46,999 nucleotides of DNA from DATJGF01 sp035495315 (lineage in GTDB: Bacteria; Verrucomicrobiota; Verrucomicrobiia; Limisphaerales; UBA8199): positions 1 to 46,999 of the forward strand of contig DATJGF010000108.1 in assembly GCA_035495315.1 (NCBI GenBank), given 5' to 3'. The position numbers and the translations under genes were made by a program. The notes beneath the pieces are model-generated. The model was not told the DNA's origin and did not search any database. It saw only the letters and a program-made list of their open reading frames with translations. Shown here one piece after another: positions 25,961-34,881 of this stretch; positions within the stretch are counted from its first letter, which is position 1, and each line of letters begins with the position of its first letter.

Positions 25961-28900
25961 TCAGTTCCTTGGCAACGCGAACGCGACATAGGCATCACCA
26001 TAGGGTGTTCCCAGTTTGTTTCCGCCCGTTGCGACGATCACGATATATTGTCGCCCATTGACCTGGTAACTTGCGGGTGGCGCATTGCCGACCCACGGGA
26101 GCTTGGCTGACCATAGTTCGGCACCAGTGTCTTTGTCGAACGCGCGGATTTTGTGATCACGAGTGCCTGAGCAAAAGACCAACCCTCCGGCCGTAACAAT
26201 TGCACCCCCGTAGTTTTCGGTGCCGGTGATTTTCACGCCCTGGGCGGTTAGCTCGGGGTATTCGCCTAAGGGGACTTTCCACAGAAGCTTGCCCGTGTTG
26301 AGATCAATACAGTTGAGCGTGCCCCAAGGAGGTTTATTCGCAGGATACCCTTCGTAATCATAAAACTTCGGATAGCCGGAGGCGTTGTAAGTCGGGCGCT
26401 CGGTCTTCGCTGGTGTAGCCGGCAAGAGTCGGTCGCGCAGCATCAGGTAATCCAGCAGTGCCTTTAAGTCGTCGTCGGTCAGATTCGGGTGGGCAGGCAT
26501 GCCGTTCTTTCCGTTGTGCACCTGATTGATGATCGCCTCATCATTAAGACGATGGCGAAGCCCGCGCAACGGCGGCGCCACTCCGATGCCGAGCAGGTTG
26601 GTGCCGTGACACTGAGCACAGGTCGTTTCAAATACAATCCGTCCTCGAGTTTTGGGTGCGTGGGGATCTGGCGGTGGGTCATCATTGCGAAAAAGCGAGA
26701 TGATCCAGCCCATGTGATTGGCGCTGACGTAAAGCCTGCCGGTCTCAGGATCGATACATGCCCCGGTCCATTCGGCGCCTCCGTCAATGCCCATGTACAA
26801 GTTAGGCCGCCCCTCGCGGCAGGGTTGGAAAAACCCCGTATCAGCGCTCTTAAACCGGGTCTGAGCAAAATCCGCCGCCTCCTCGGTGCGATCGGTGAGA
26901 TCGTCAACGCTATACTCCTGTTTAGAAAACCTTTCCGGCAATTCCAGATCCGGCTGGTAAGGAGCCGTGACTTCACCGCGCAAAGTGCTCGCGGGCGCGC
27001 GGCGCAGACGGAATGGAAAAATCGGCTTACCGCTGACACGATCAAGCAACAACGTGTTTCCCACTTTTGTCACCGCCGCTACCACGTCCACCTTTTTGCC
27101 GTTTCTTGTAATCGTCGCCAGGTTTGGCGGCGCGGAAATATCGAGATCCCAGATGTCGTGGTGTATCTCCTGGAAATGCCAGAGACGCTTGCCGCTTGCA
27201 GCATCGAGGGCAATAACACAATTAGCAAACAAGTTGTCGCCACGATGACCGACGCCAATGAAATTCGGTTTGGGTGAGCCGGTGGTGATATAGGCGATGC
27301 CGCGGACTTCATCCATCGCCATGCCGGCCCAGCAATTCGCGGCGTAATCCTCAGGGCGATCCCAGGTTTCATAGCCATACTCGCCCTCGTGCGGGACAGT
27401 ATGGAAGGTCCACAGCTGCTGCCCCGTAACGACATCGAAACCCCAGACATCCTTCTCAAAACCAGGCACGACGATAACATGTCTAAAGATCGCGGGCGCT
27501 GCTGTCGCCGCCCCGAAATCTCCCTGGGCACGACCTGGCAATAACGTTTTGCCCTCAGTACCAAATTCTGTGACTGGTCGGCCAGTTTTTGGGTCCAACG
27601 CATAAAGGTATTTTCCGGCGCAGAACAGCACCCGCTCAGGGGCATTTGTCTCGCCTGACCAATAGATCAAGCCGCGAAAAGCCGGTCTACCCTCGGGCCT
27701 GAAGCGCCACAGCTCGACACCGGTTTCAGCATTTACCGCGACGATGAACTGCGCGGGTGTCGGCGCAAACATGACACCTTTTACGATAATGGGATTGCAC
27801 TGAATATTGTTACTGGCATCGAGGGAGTGATAGGTCCACGCCACTTGCAGATTGGTTACATTCTGACGATTGATCTGATCGAGCGCGGAGTAACGCGTAC
27901 CGCCGTTGTCCCCATGCGAACGGTGCCACGTGAGAAACGTTTCGCGTTTTGGGCAACCGTTAGCAAGAGTCAATTCGTCGGGCGCCGCTGCAGGGATGAC
28001 TTTGTAGAGAGGCAGCTTTTCACGCGCGGCCGCATCTTCGACTGCCCAATAATCGATTTGGGCTCTACTTTCAGGTTTCCAGGAACCTGGGATCGGCCTT
28101 GGAATGTTAGTTTCACTGTCCAGCCGGGATGAGACCCAATCCAAGCCGGCCCGATTGTCTTGAAGGCGCGCCTCAGCGTCCTCGTCCGTGTGATTAAGAA
28201 TACCGATCGGCCCCGTCCACCCGCTAACGCGAATCAACTGCAAGAGTTTCAAATCAACCTGCCCCTGCCCGATCGGCAGGATCTGGTCGTGGGCGCCTGG
28301 ATTCATCCCATTCAAATTGAGAGCGAGCAGGTAGGGCTTCATCGTCTGCAAGAGCTCTGGAAAACGATCGATGTGTTGTTGACCGTGGTGTTGGTTGTAA
28401 ACGATACCGACGTTGGTTATCCCTCGTGAACGGAGCCTTTCGATGATGGCTATCTGGTTCTCGGGTTCACCAAACCAGCCGCCATGATTATAAAGTCCCA
28501 CCGTGCAGTTCAAGGGATTGGCGGCTCGGGCAATGCGCTCTATCCGGTTTGCTTCATTTTCAACGCGAGCAGTCTGTTCGTTCTCATTGCGGGTAGTTTC
28601 GCCGCCGCCCATTACCCATAACTGCACGCCTCTCAACTGATGACGCTTCAGCACATCGAGGATTAACCTCGCCTCATCGTTGAGTTCGGTGGGAAACCAC
28701 CAGGCGAGAAGGCGAATGTGATGACGCTGCAGTGCGTCCATTTCCGTATCAAACATGGGGATGTGCTCCGCGCGGTAATCGTAGGCGAAATATGTGAACC
28801 CAAGCCGCTCAAGCATCTCGGCACGCGCCTCCGGGCCACGCTTCTTTCCATCGAAAGGCACAATGCACCAAGCCGCGAGATTCGTGTGCGCGAAAAGATT

Positions 28901-29038
28901 ATAACCGCTGCCATTGTTCGGCGACGAAGCCCTATTTGCGTTTGCGTTATCAATTCCGTGCGCGAGGGATACCGCCAATAACAAAGAGAAACAAAACACG
29001 TGAGCTTGCTTTAGAGGAAAAAAGCCGAAGAGGTACAT
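25961..29038 (-). CDS. Exported fusion: isomerase-like TIM barrel, PQQ propeller, cytochrome c
   Basis: 1,025 residues from ATG 29038, which starts a signal peptide; an in-frame ATG 20 codons upstream would spoil it. Residues about 45-305 resemble the sugar phosphate isomerase/epimerase (AP_endonuc_2) TIM barrel (LERLGFTYFAYDYRAE, YNHGGWFGEPEN). From about 365 comes a quinoprotein dehydrogenase propeller (TWHRSHGDNGGTRYSALDQI, AVNAETGVELWRFRPEG, CIDLNTGKLLWKVPLGEY). A c-type cytochrome is inserted between blades: CAQCH with C807, C810 and H811, and a likely Met ligand at 847 (GKNGMPAH). It probably oxidises a sugar or sugar alcohol in the periplasm and passes electrons to the heme. PQQ dependence is inferred from the fold. 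It lies 66 bases from the TIM/FGE gene on the same strand. Confidence 0.85.
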   Translation of the reverse strand: MYLFGFFPLKQAHVFCFSLLLAVSLAHGIDNANANRASSPNNGSGYNLFAHTNLAAWCIVPFDGKKRGPEARAEMLERLGFTYFAYDYRAEHIPMFDTEMDALQRHHIRLLAWWFPTELNDEARLILDVLKRHQLRGVQLWVMGGGETTRNENEQTARVENEANRIERIARAANPLNCTVGLYNHGGWFGEPENQIAIIERLRSRGITNVGIVYNQHHGQQHIDRFPELLQTMKPYLLALNLNGMNPGAHDQILPIGQGQVDLKLLQLIRVSGWTGPIGILNHTDEDAEARLQDNRAGLDWVSSRLDSETNIPRPIPGSWKPESRAQIDYWAVEDAAAREKLPLYKVIPAAAPDELTLANGCPKRETFLTWHRSHGDNGGTRYSALDQINRQNVTNLQVAWTYHSLDASNNIQCNPIIVKGVMFAPTPAQFIVAVNAETGVELWRFRPEGRPAFRGLIYWSGETNAPERVLFCAGKYLYALDPKTGRPVTEFGTEGKTLLPGRAQGDFGAATAAPAIFRHVIVVPGFEKDVWGFDVVTGQQLWTFHTVPHEGEYGYETWDRPEDYAANCWAGMAMDEVRGIAYITTGSPKPNFIGVGHRGDNLFANCVIALDAASGKRLWHFQEIHHDIWDLDISAPPNLATITRNGKKVDVVAAVTKVGNTLLLDRVSGKPIFPFRLRRAPASTLRGEVTAPYQPDLELPERFSKQEYSVDDLTDRTEEAADFAQTRFKSADTGFFQPCREGRPNLYMGIDGGAEWTGACIDPETGRLYVSANHMGWIISLFRNDDPPPDPHAPKTRGRIVFETTCAQCHGTNLLGIGVAPPLRGLRHRLNDEAIINQVHNGKNGMPAHPNLTDDDLKALLDYLMLRDRLLPATPAKTERPTYNASGYPKFYDYEGYPANKPPWGTLNCIDLNTGKLLWKVPLGEYPELTAQGVKITGTENYGGAIVTAGGLVFCSGTRDHKIRAFDKDTGAELWSAKLPWVGNAPPASYQVNGRQYIVIVATGGNKLGTPYGDAYVAFALPRN

Positions 29039-29171
29039 GCTTCGGTGGGATGCTAAATCTTCGTTAAGCCCGGCGCAACAACCGCGAATCAACATCAAAA
29101 AACGGTCTCGCGTTTGTTTTGAGCGGCGCGCTATGCTTCAGATGAGAACTGCAACACGTGAAAGGAGCACA

Positions 29172-29206
29172 TTTTCTTCTTTGTGTCCTTTGTGCCCTTT
29201 TGTGGC
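29172..29206 (+). repeat. T-rich leader repeat (TTTGTG units) before the DUF5696 gene
   Basis: TTTGTGTCC, TTTGTGCCC and TTTTGTGGC follow each other with a 9-10 base period, and the last unit ends 16 bases before ATG 29223. It is the second copy of the element at 2365-2400, in the same orientation relative to its gene and at nearly the same distance from the start. An AAAGGAG further up (29161-29167) has no start codon at a useful distance. Confidence 0.55.
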
Positions 29207-29222
29207 TAATCTCCGAATCGCA

Positions 29223-31529
29223 ATGAATCTTTGTCCATTGGCGCTGGGTATCGTGGTGCGATTTGGATTTTTACTGGCTTTTCTGCCAGCTGCCGTCCTT
29301 TATGGCGCGGAGGCGCCGAAGATTGAGACGCGTTTCATTCGCCTCACCCTCGACCCGGGCACCGGCCATTGCGAAGTGCTGGATAAAGAGGCTGGCGTCA
29401 CCTGGCGCCCAGACCCAAAGCACGCCCGTTTCGGTGAGGTTACCCTGGATGCCCGACGCGACTCTCAAAGCTTTAATCTGGAGAAATGCACGGTCAGCTC
29501 AGAAGGGACGGATCTGCTGGCCGCATTCAGCCCCGTGACGTCGAGGCGCGCCGACATCTTGCGTGTGAGGGTTAAAACCCTGCCGGATCAACGCAGCTTG
29601 GAATTCAGCTACGAAGCCGACCCTGAACTGGAGGTCGATCGAGTTTCGTTGCTCGAAGATCTGCTCGTCACAACCGATACAGGAAAAGGTTATGTCATTG
29701 TTCCCGTGCGCGAAGGATTGCTGGTCCCATCAGACAGCGGGTTAAACTTTACGCACCGATTCGATACATACGCCTATGAGGGGTGCCATATGGAAATGCT
29801 GGGAGTGGTGCAAAATGGCGCGGCGGCCTTGATCACCTGGCAGGATCCATATGTGGCCGCTCAGCTCAAGAGTGTTACTAACACGAACGAAGTCTCGGGT
29901 GCACACCAGAGAGTATCGCCTTCACTCACGCTCAGCAAATCTGCGCGGACCTTTCGGATTCAGTTTTTGGGCAAGGGGGACTATGTCACTATTGCCAGGG
30001 CTTATCGCCAAATTGCCCAGGAGCGCGGCTGGTTGGTGAGCTGGGAACAAAAGCTCAAAGCACACCCCGAACGCGCGAAGCTCTTCGGTGCCGCTAACTT
30101 TAAACTTTGGAGCGCTTTGGAACGCCACATGAACGAGGAAAGCACCAAAGAAGAATCTGTGCACGTTAATTGGACATTTGACGAGGCGGCAGAGGTCGCT
30201 GAACACCTCAAAAGGGATCTTAAACTAGAGAAGGTCCTCTTCACCGTCGGCGGCTGGATCCATCGGGGCTATGACAATCAACACCCGGACATCCTGCCGA
30301 CGGCACCGGAATGCGGCGGAGACGTCGCGTTCGCCAATTGCGCCCGGCGAGTCATGGACCTCGGTTACTTATTTTGTCTTCACGACAATTACCAGGATAT
30401 CTATCGGGATTCGCCTTCCTGGGATGAGAAGCTGATAATGAAAACTGAGAATGGCAAACTGGCGCGCGGCGGTCATTGGGCGGGTGGCCTCGCGTTCCTC
30501 ACCTGTTCCCAAACGGCACTCGGCCTAGCACAGCGACCGCAAAATCTGCCCGCAGTTAAGAAGCTCGCGAACCCAAATTCGTATTTTATCGATACGACCT
30601 ACGCGGCCGGTCTCCAGGAATGTTACGATCCGAACCACGCTTTGACGCGTGCTGACGACATTAAATGGAAGCAAGCGCTTTCAGATTACGCGCGGGACGT
30701 CTTTGGAGTCTTCGGCAGTGAGTGCGGCCGCGAATGGGCGATCCCGCACAGCGACTTTTTTGAAGGGCTGACTGGCGTCAGTGGGCATTATTATCACGAT
30801 GCCAACTTGCCGGCCAAACTTGGCGCAACGGTCGTCCCGCTATTTGAGCTGGTTTACCGGGATTGTATTGCGATGTACGGAAAATATGGTTACGACCCAA
30901 AAACCTCCGCTGAATACGTTCTGCATCACATCAGCATAGCCCGCCCTCTAAACCATCATTCCATCCCGCACCATTTATATTGGAAACAACACAGCAGCGA
31001 TCAAAAATCCGCGGACGACCTCGCGCGTGTGGGCGCCGACCCTGCTTTGTTTACGCGAGCAGACAATGGTTGGGGCGCTGAACTGCACCCCATGGATCGT
31101 TTCGTCAAAAATACGTATGAGGTGCTCTCGCCATTAAATGAAATAACCGCGCGAATGCAAATGACCCGGCACGAATTCCTCAGCGCGGACCGGAAGGTCA
31201 GGCGAACCGTGTTCGGCAATGGGGCGGATGCGGTCGAGGTCATCGTCAACGCTGGGGCGACGAATTACATCTGCAGTTCAAAGTTTGGTGGTGAGGTGAT
31301 CCTGCCACCGTTCGGGTTTGTCGCGGAGTCGCCCACATTCGTCGCTTTCCACGCCTTGAGGTGGAACGGGGTGGAATATCAATCCCCCGTTTTGTTCACC
31401 CTCCGCAGTCAGGATAAAAAGCCGCTCTCGCAGTCAACTCAGATACGCGTTTTCCATGCCTTCGGTGAGGACAAGATCCGGATCGGCACCCAAACGCGGC
31501 AGGTGCAGCGTGAAGCAATCTTGCAATAG
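29223..31529 (+). CDS. Exported DUF5696-like glycoside hydrolase
   Basis: 768 residues from ATG 29223, which begins a clear signal peptide ending near AVLYGAEA; the frame is open to 29037, but that stretch reads through a repeat. An N-terminal beta-rich domain (about 30-270) precedes a TIM barrel (about 290-600). That arrangement and the motifs VLFTVGGWIHRGYDNQHPD, FCLHDNYQDIY and FIDTTYAAGLQECYDP fit the DUF5696/GH101-related glycosidases. By position, D457 (FIDTTYA) and E500 (GSECGREW) are candidate nucleophile and acid/base; this is a guess from motif order. The substrate is unknown. It is divergent from the quinoprotein fusion (184 bases between starts) and 50 bases upstream of another glycosidase gene, so those two are likely cotranscribed. 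Confidence 0.75.
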   Translation: MNLCPLALGIVVRFGFLLAFLPAAVLYGAEAPKIETRFIRLTLDPGTGHCEVLDKEAGVTWRPDPKHARFGEVTLDARRDSQSFNLEKCTVSSEGTDLLAAFSPVTSRRADILRVRVKTLPDQRSLEFSYEADPELEVDRVSLLEDLLVTTDTGKGYVIVPVREGLLVPSDSGLNFTHRFDTYAYEGCHMEMLGVVQNGAAALITWQDPYVAAQLKSVTNTNEVSGAHQRVSPSLTLSKSARTFRIQFLGKGDYVTIARAYRQIAQERGWLVSWEQKLKAHPERAKLFGAANFKLWSALERHMNEESTKEESVHVNWTFDEAAEVAEHLKRDLKLEKVLFTVGGWIHRGYDNQHPDILPTAPECGGDVAFANCARRVMDLGYLFCLHDNYQDIYRDSPSWDEKLIMKTENGKLARGGHWAGGLAFLTCSQTALGLAQRPQNLPAVKKLANPNSYFIDTTYAAGLQECYDPNHALTRADDIKWKQALSDYARDVFGVFGSECGREWAIPHSDFFEGLTGVSGHYYHDANLPAKLGATVVPLFELVYRDCIAMYGKYGYDPKTSAEYVLHHISIARPLNHHSIPHHLYWKQHSSDQKSADDLARVGADPALFTRADNGWGAELHPMDRFVKNTYEVLSPLNEITARMQMTRHEFLSADRKVRRTVFGNGADAVEVIVNAGATNYICSSKFGGEVILPPFGFVAESPTFVAFHALRWNGVEYQSPVLFTLRSQDKKPLSQSTQIRVFHAFGEDKIRIGTQTRQVQREAILQ

Positions 31530-31579
31530 ATGCGCGCCTCGCAACACAGGCCGAGCATCCTTGTACACCGCGACAATAT

Positions 31580-34500
31580 ATGAAATACTTGTTTAATGCC
31601 GTAATCTTCTCGTGTTGGTTTTGCCTAACTGCTTCGGGTGCTGCGTTTGACGCTGCACCGTTTAGCCTGCCCTTGCCGGAAGGCAACGGTTTGCTCTGGG
31701 AAGACCCGCGCGAAATCCACCAGGTGGTTGTGGAATTTGAAGGCGCCGCACCTGCAGCGGACCAAGTTCGGTTGGAGTACTGGGGAAGTCGCTGGCCAGA
31801 ACAGCGACTGCCCAAGGATCGTGAGCCCGGCGGCGGCGACGTGGGTTGGATGGAATTGGGAAATTGGTATCAAGGCGGCTGGCGAGTCGCTGATGTGGCC
31901 GCCACAGCAGAACGGTCAACCATTACGTTCAATTTCCACGCGATAAATGCCAAAGAGTTTCCCAAGCTAAAGGACTACTCAGCCGATTTTCGCTATACCC
32001 TCAAGATTCGCTTCGCTTCAGAAGCGGCTCTACCCAGAATCCGAGCTATCAAGGCCCTCACCGACTCCACTGATGAGGAGCGCACAGTCCGTCTCGCCTG
32101 GGCAGAACGGGCGCCCACTATGCCGGGGATAACGGTTTTCAACGGTTCGCTCAGTTCCTGCAAAAGCACGGAGGACTCGGCGCACGATATAACGTTTCGA
32201 GCGACCGTGAACTCTGACCCTAACACATTCGATCGCACACTGGTTACCGTAAAGAGCGGCAAAGTAGTGTTCACGTTCGCCGCAGACGATGTGGCCAAAA
32301 GCCCCATTTTCCTGCCCTGCTTCGGAGTGGTAGTTCTGCCGGGGACTGATCATCGCGATTACAAGACCTTAGCGGCCGAGACCGAAGGCAAGTCAGGCCA
32401 GACACTTTACGATCGTATCGCAAACATTCCCGAACGCACCTGGCAATCTGCCTGGAACGACATGCCGCCGAAGAAATCGGACATCTATTTTCCGCTGGGA
32501 TTAGATGGTGGACGACAGCGGTTTCTGCTGCAGGCTGATGGCGCAATCCGCTTTCGCGCAAACGATCATTACTTAAATAGCTTGCCGGGACAGGACACAC
32601 CGCGTTTCAAATTCGAACCCGCGCCGGTCTATTTAAGCTTTGGCGCACACTCACGCCCGATGCACCGCGAGATCCAGGAGGCAAGTATTCCGATTTGTGA
32701 GACAACCTGGGAGAGCAATGGAGTAAGGACGGTCCAAACAGCGTTTGTTACCGAGCTAAAGGGAGGGCAAGCAAACGGACAAGTGCCACCCGCCGATGCT
32801 TCAGTCGTCTTCCTTGCGCGCTTTGTCTTTACTAACACCACCACCTCGCCACAACCAATCACTTTGCCCATTGCCTATAAAGCCGGCGAAAATCCGGGCA
32901 CATTGCGACTCGATGAAAATGGACTTCTTTGGCTCGGCGAAAACCTGCGGGGCCAAATTGTGTCAGAAACAATGCCGAAGGCAGAAGATCGAAATCTCTC
33001 CTGGAATGCGACCCTCGCGCCCGGCGAAACGAAGCGCATTGTGATCAAAATTCCTTATGTCGTCCTTTCGGAAAAGGGTGAAGCGCAATCCTTAGCTAGC
33101 CTCGATTTCGACAAAGAGCGCGCAGCGGTGGCCGGCTACTGGCACCGGCGCCTCGATGAAAGCGCCCGTCTGATCACTCCCGAGCCGGTGCTCAATGAGT
33201 TTTATCGCGCGCACGCGGGGCATCTGTTGATCAATTGCGAGCGCGAGCCCAACAGCACGCGACGTTTTGCACGCGTTGGTTCCTTTGCATATGGCGCTTA
33301 TGGAAATGAATCGTGCATGATGGTGGTGGACCTCGACCGTCGCGGTTATCACCAGGAGGCACAGGAGTGTCTTGATGCCTGGCTGCATTATCAGGGCACC
33401 GTCGGACTGCCCGGCGATTTCGCTTCAAAAGACGGCATTCTCTATGGGGCGGGGGGATACGAGGCCGGTGGGTACAACCAGCATCACGGATGGATTCTCT
33501 GGATGCTCGCCGAGCATTATCGGTTTACGCGAGACAATGCCTGGCTCCAATCGGCCGCGCCAGGGATTGTGACTGGGGCCGATTGGATCATCCGTGAGAC
33601 CGCGCGGACTGCGGACCGTCATGAACTTGAACGCGGTCTGCTTCCCGCCGGCAGCCTGGAGGACATCGGAGATTGGTGGACGTGGCTTTCAACCAGTTGC
33701 TATACGTGGCGAGGGCTGGACTCTGCCGCCTGGGCGTTGGAGCAAATCAAACACCCGGAGGCGAAGCGCATTCGCCAGTCAGCCGATACCTTTCACGAGC
33801 ACCTGCTCGGCAATTTCCATAAGGCCTCCGAACGTTCGCCCGTAGTGCGTTTACGTAACGGTGTCTCCGTGCCTAAGATTCCGTCCTATGCGCACCGCCG
33901 GGGCCGGAGTTTCGGCTGGATTTGCGAAACCCTGGAAGGGTCAATCCACCTGCTGATTACTCGCGCGCTGGATGCCCGCTCGCCAGAGGCTGGCTGGATC
34001 ATCAATGATTACGAGGACAACCTGTATCTTTCGAACCAATACGGCTACACACTCGACAACTTCGACAAAGAATGGTTCCGTCGCGGCGGCATGTCGATGC
34101 AGGCTTGTTTGCTGCTGGATGTCGAACCATACCTCGCTCGCGACGACGTCAAACACGCGCTCCGGGCGATGTTCAACGCAATCGCCGTCAGTCATTTCCC
34201 CGACGTTCACATGAATACCGAACATGCCTTGCCGGAAATGGGCGACTGGCGTGGCGACCATTACAAGAGCTCGGACGAAGCAAACGCCTGCGGATGGCTG
34301 CGCCAAGTGTTCGTGAGGGAACAAGGCGATGAACTGCTCCTCGGTCAAGCAGTACCACGAGATTGGCTTAAAGCAGGTCAACGATGTGGCATAGAGCACG
34401 GTGCCACCTATTTTGGGCCCACGACAATCGTTTACACCGCCACGGCGAACAAAATTGATGCGCACCTGGAAGCGCCCACTCGCAATCCTCCTAACCAGAT

Positions 34501-34645
34501 TCGTCTCCGTTTCCGTGCTCCTAATGAACACCCACTGGTATCGGTGACGGTGAAAGGCAAACCGTGGAAACGTTTTACGAATGACTGGGTGGAACTTCCC
34601 GGCGACATAGGCAATGCCGAAATTTCTGCCAGTTTCAAGCCATGA
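31580..34645 (+). CDS. Exported six-hairpin (alpha/alpha)6 glycosidase
   Basis: 1,021 residues from ATG 31580, with a signal peptide ending near LTASGA. The N-terminal half (about 25-520) is beta-rich and includes a carbohydrate-binding-like region (VVVEFEGAAPAADQVRLEYWGSR, shown in part). The region about 535-900 is a six-hairpin glycosidase barrel: AYGNESCMMVVDLDRRGY, GYNQHHGWILWMLAEHYR, EDIGDWWTWLSTSCY and MGDWRGDHYKSSDEANA. A short beta-sandwich closes the protein (905-1021). This overall plan occurs in rhamnosidase-, fucosidase- and trehalase-like clans; I cannot pick a GH family or the catalytic acids by eye. It is the last gene of the secreted carbohydrate region, and a 236-base gap to putA follows. 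Confidence 0.75.
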   Translation: MKYLFNAVIFSCWFCLTASGAAFDAAPFSLPLPEGNGLLWEDPREIHQVVVEFEGAAPAADQVRLEYWGSRWPEQRLPKDREPGGGDVGWMELGNWYQGGWRVADVAATAERSTITFNFHAINAKEFPKLKDYSADFRYTLKIRFASEAALPRIRAIKALTDSTDEERTVRLAWAERAPTMPGITVFNGSLSSCKSTEDSAHDITFRATVNSDPNTFDRTLVTVKSGKVVFTFAADDVAKSPIFLPCFGVVVLPGTDHRDYKTLAAETEGKSGQTLYDRIANIPERTWQSAWNDMPPKKSDIYFPLGLDGGRQRFLLQADGAIRFRANDHYLNSLPGQDTPRFKFEPAPVYLSFGAHSRPMHREIQEASIPICETTWESNGVRTVQTAFVTELKGGQANGQVPPADASVVFLARFVFTNTTTSPQPITLPIAYKAGENPGTLRLDENGLLWLGENLRGQIVSETMPKAEDRNLSWNATLAPGETKRIVIKIPYVVLSEKGEAQSLASLDFDKERAAVAGYWHRRLDESARLITPEPVLNEFYRAHAGHLLINCEREPNSTRRFARVGSFAYGAYGNESCMMVVDLDRRGYHQEAQECLDAWLHYQGTVGLPGDFASKDGILYGAGGYEAGGYNQHHGWILWMLAEHYRFTRDNAWLQSAAPGIVTGADWIIRETARTADRHELERGLLPAGSLEDIGDWWTWLSTSCYTWRGLDSAAWALEQIKHPEAKRIRQSADTFHEHLLGNFHKASERSPVVRLRNGVSVPKIPSYAHRRGRSFGWICETLEGSIHLLITRALDARSPEAGWIINDYEDNLYLSNQYGYTLDNFDKEWFRRGGMSMQACLLLDVEPYLARDDVKHALRAMFNAIAVSHFPDVHMNTEHALPEMGDWRGDHYKSSDEANACGWLRQVFVREQGDELLLGQAVPRDWLKAGQRCGIEHGATYFGPTTIVYTATANKIDAHLEAPTRNPPNQIRLRFRAPNEHPLVSVTVKGKPWKRFTNDWVELPGDIGNAEISASFKP

Positions 34646-34881
34646 GCCAATAGAGCTCGTTTAACCGCAGACTTCCGTGCCGGCGGCATCTGTAAATGCA
34701 TCATCGACGGCTATCGCCAACTCCCTTCATATGTCGTGAGCGCCGCCAACCCCTGGGCCGTCAGGCAACGGCTCCCCTTCCTTGCGAAACACTAATCAAT
34801 CCCCCTAATCCGTTTCGTCCAGCGATCTTTTACAGTTGTCTCCCCGCTTGCCCTCACTGACAAACTGCGCAAACTTGCAGC

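Noticed and set aside
26489..27277. Plus-strand open frame of about 260 codons
   Set aside because: Antisense to the quinoprotein fusion; the composition is that of a mirrored coding strand.
33941..34531. Minus-strand open frame of about 196 codons
   Set aside because: Antisense to the six-hairpin glycosidase, which continues uninterrupted on the plus strand.
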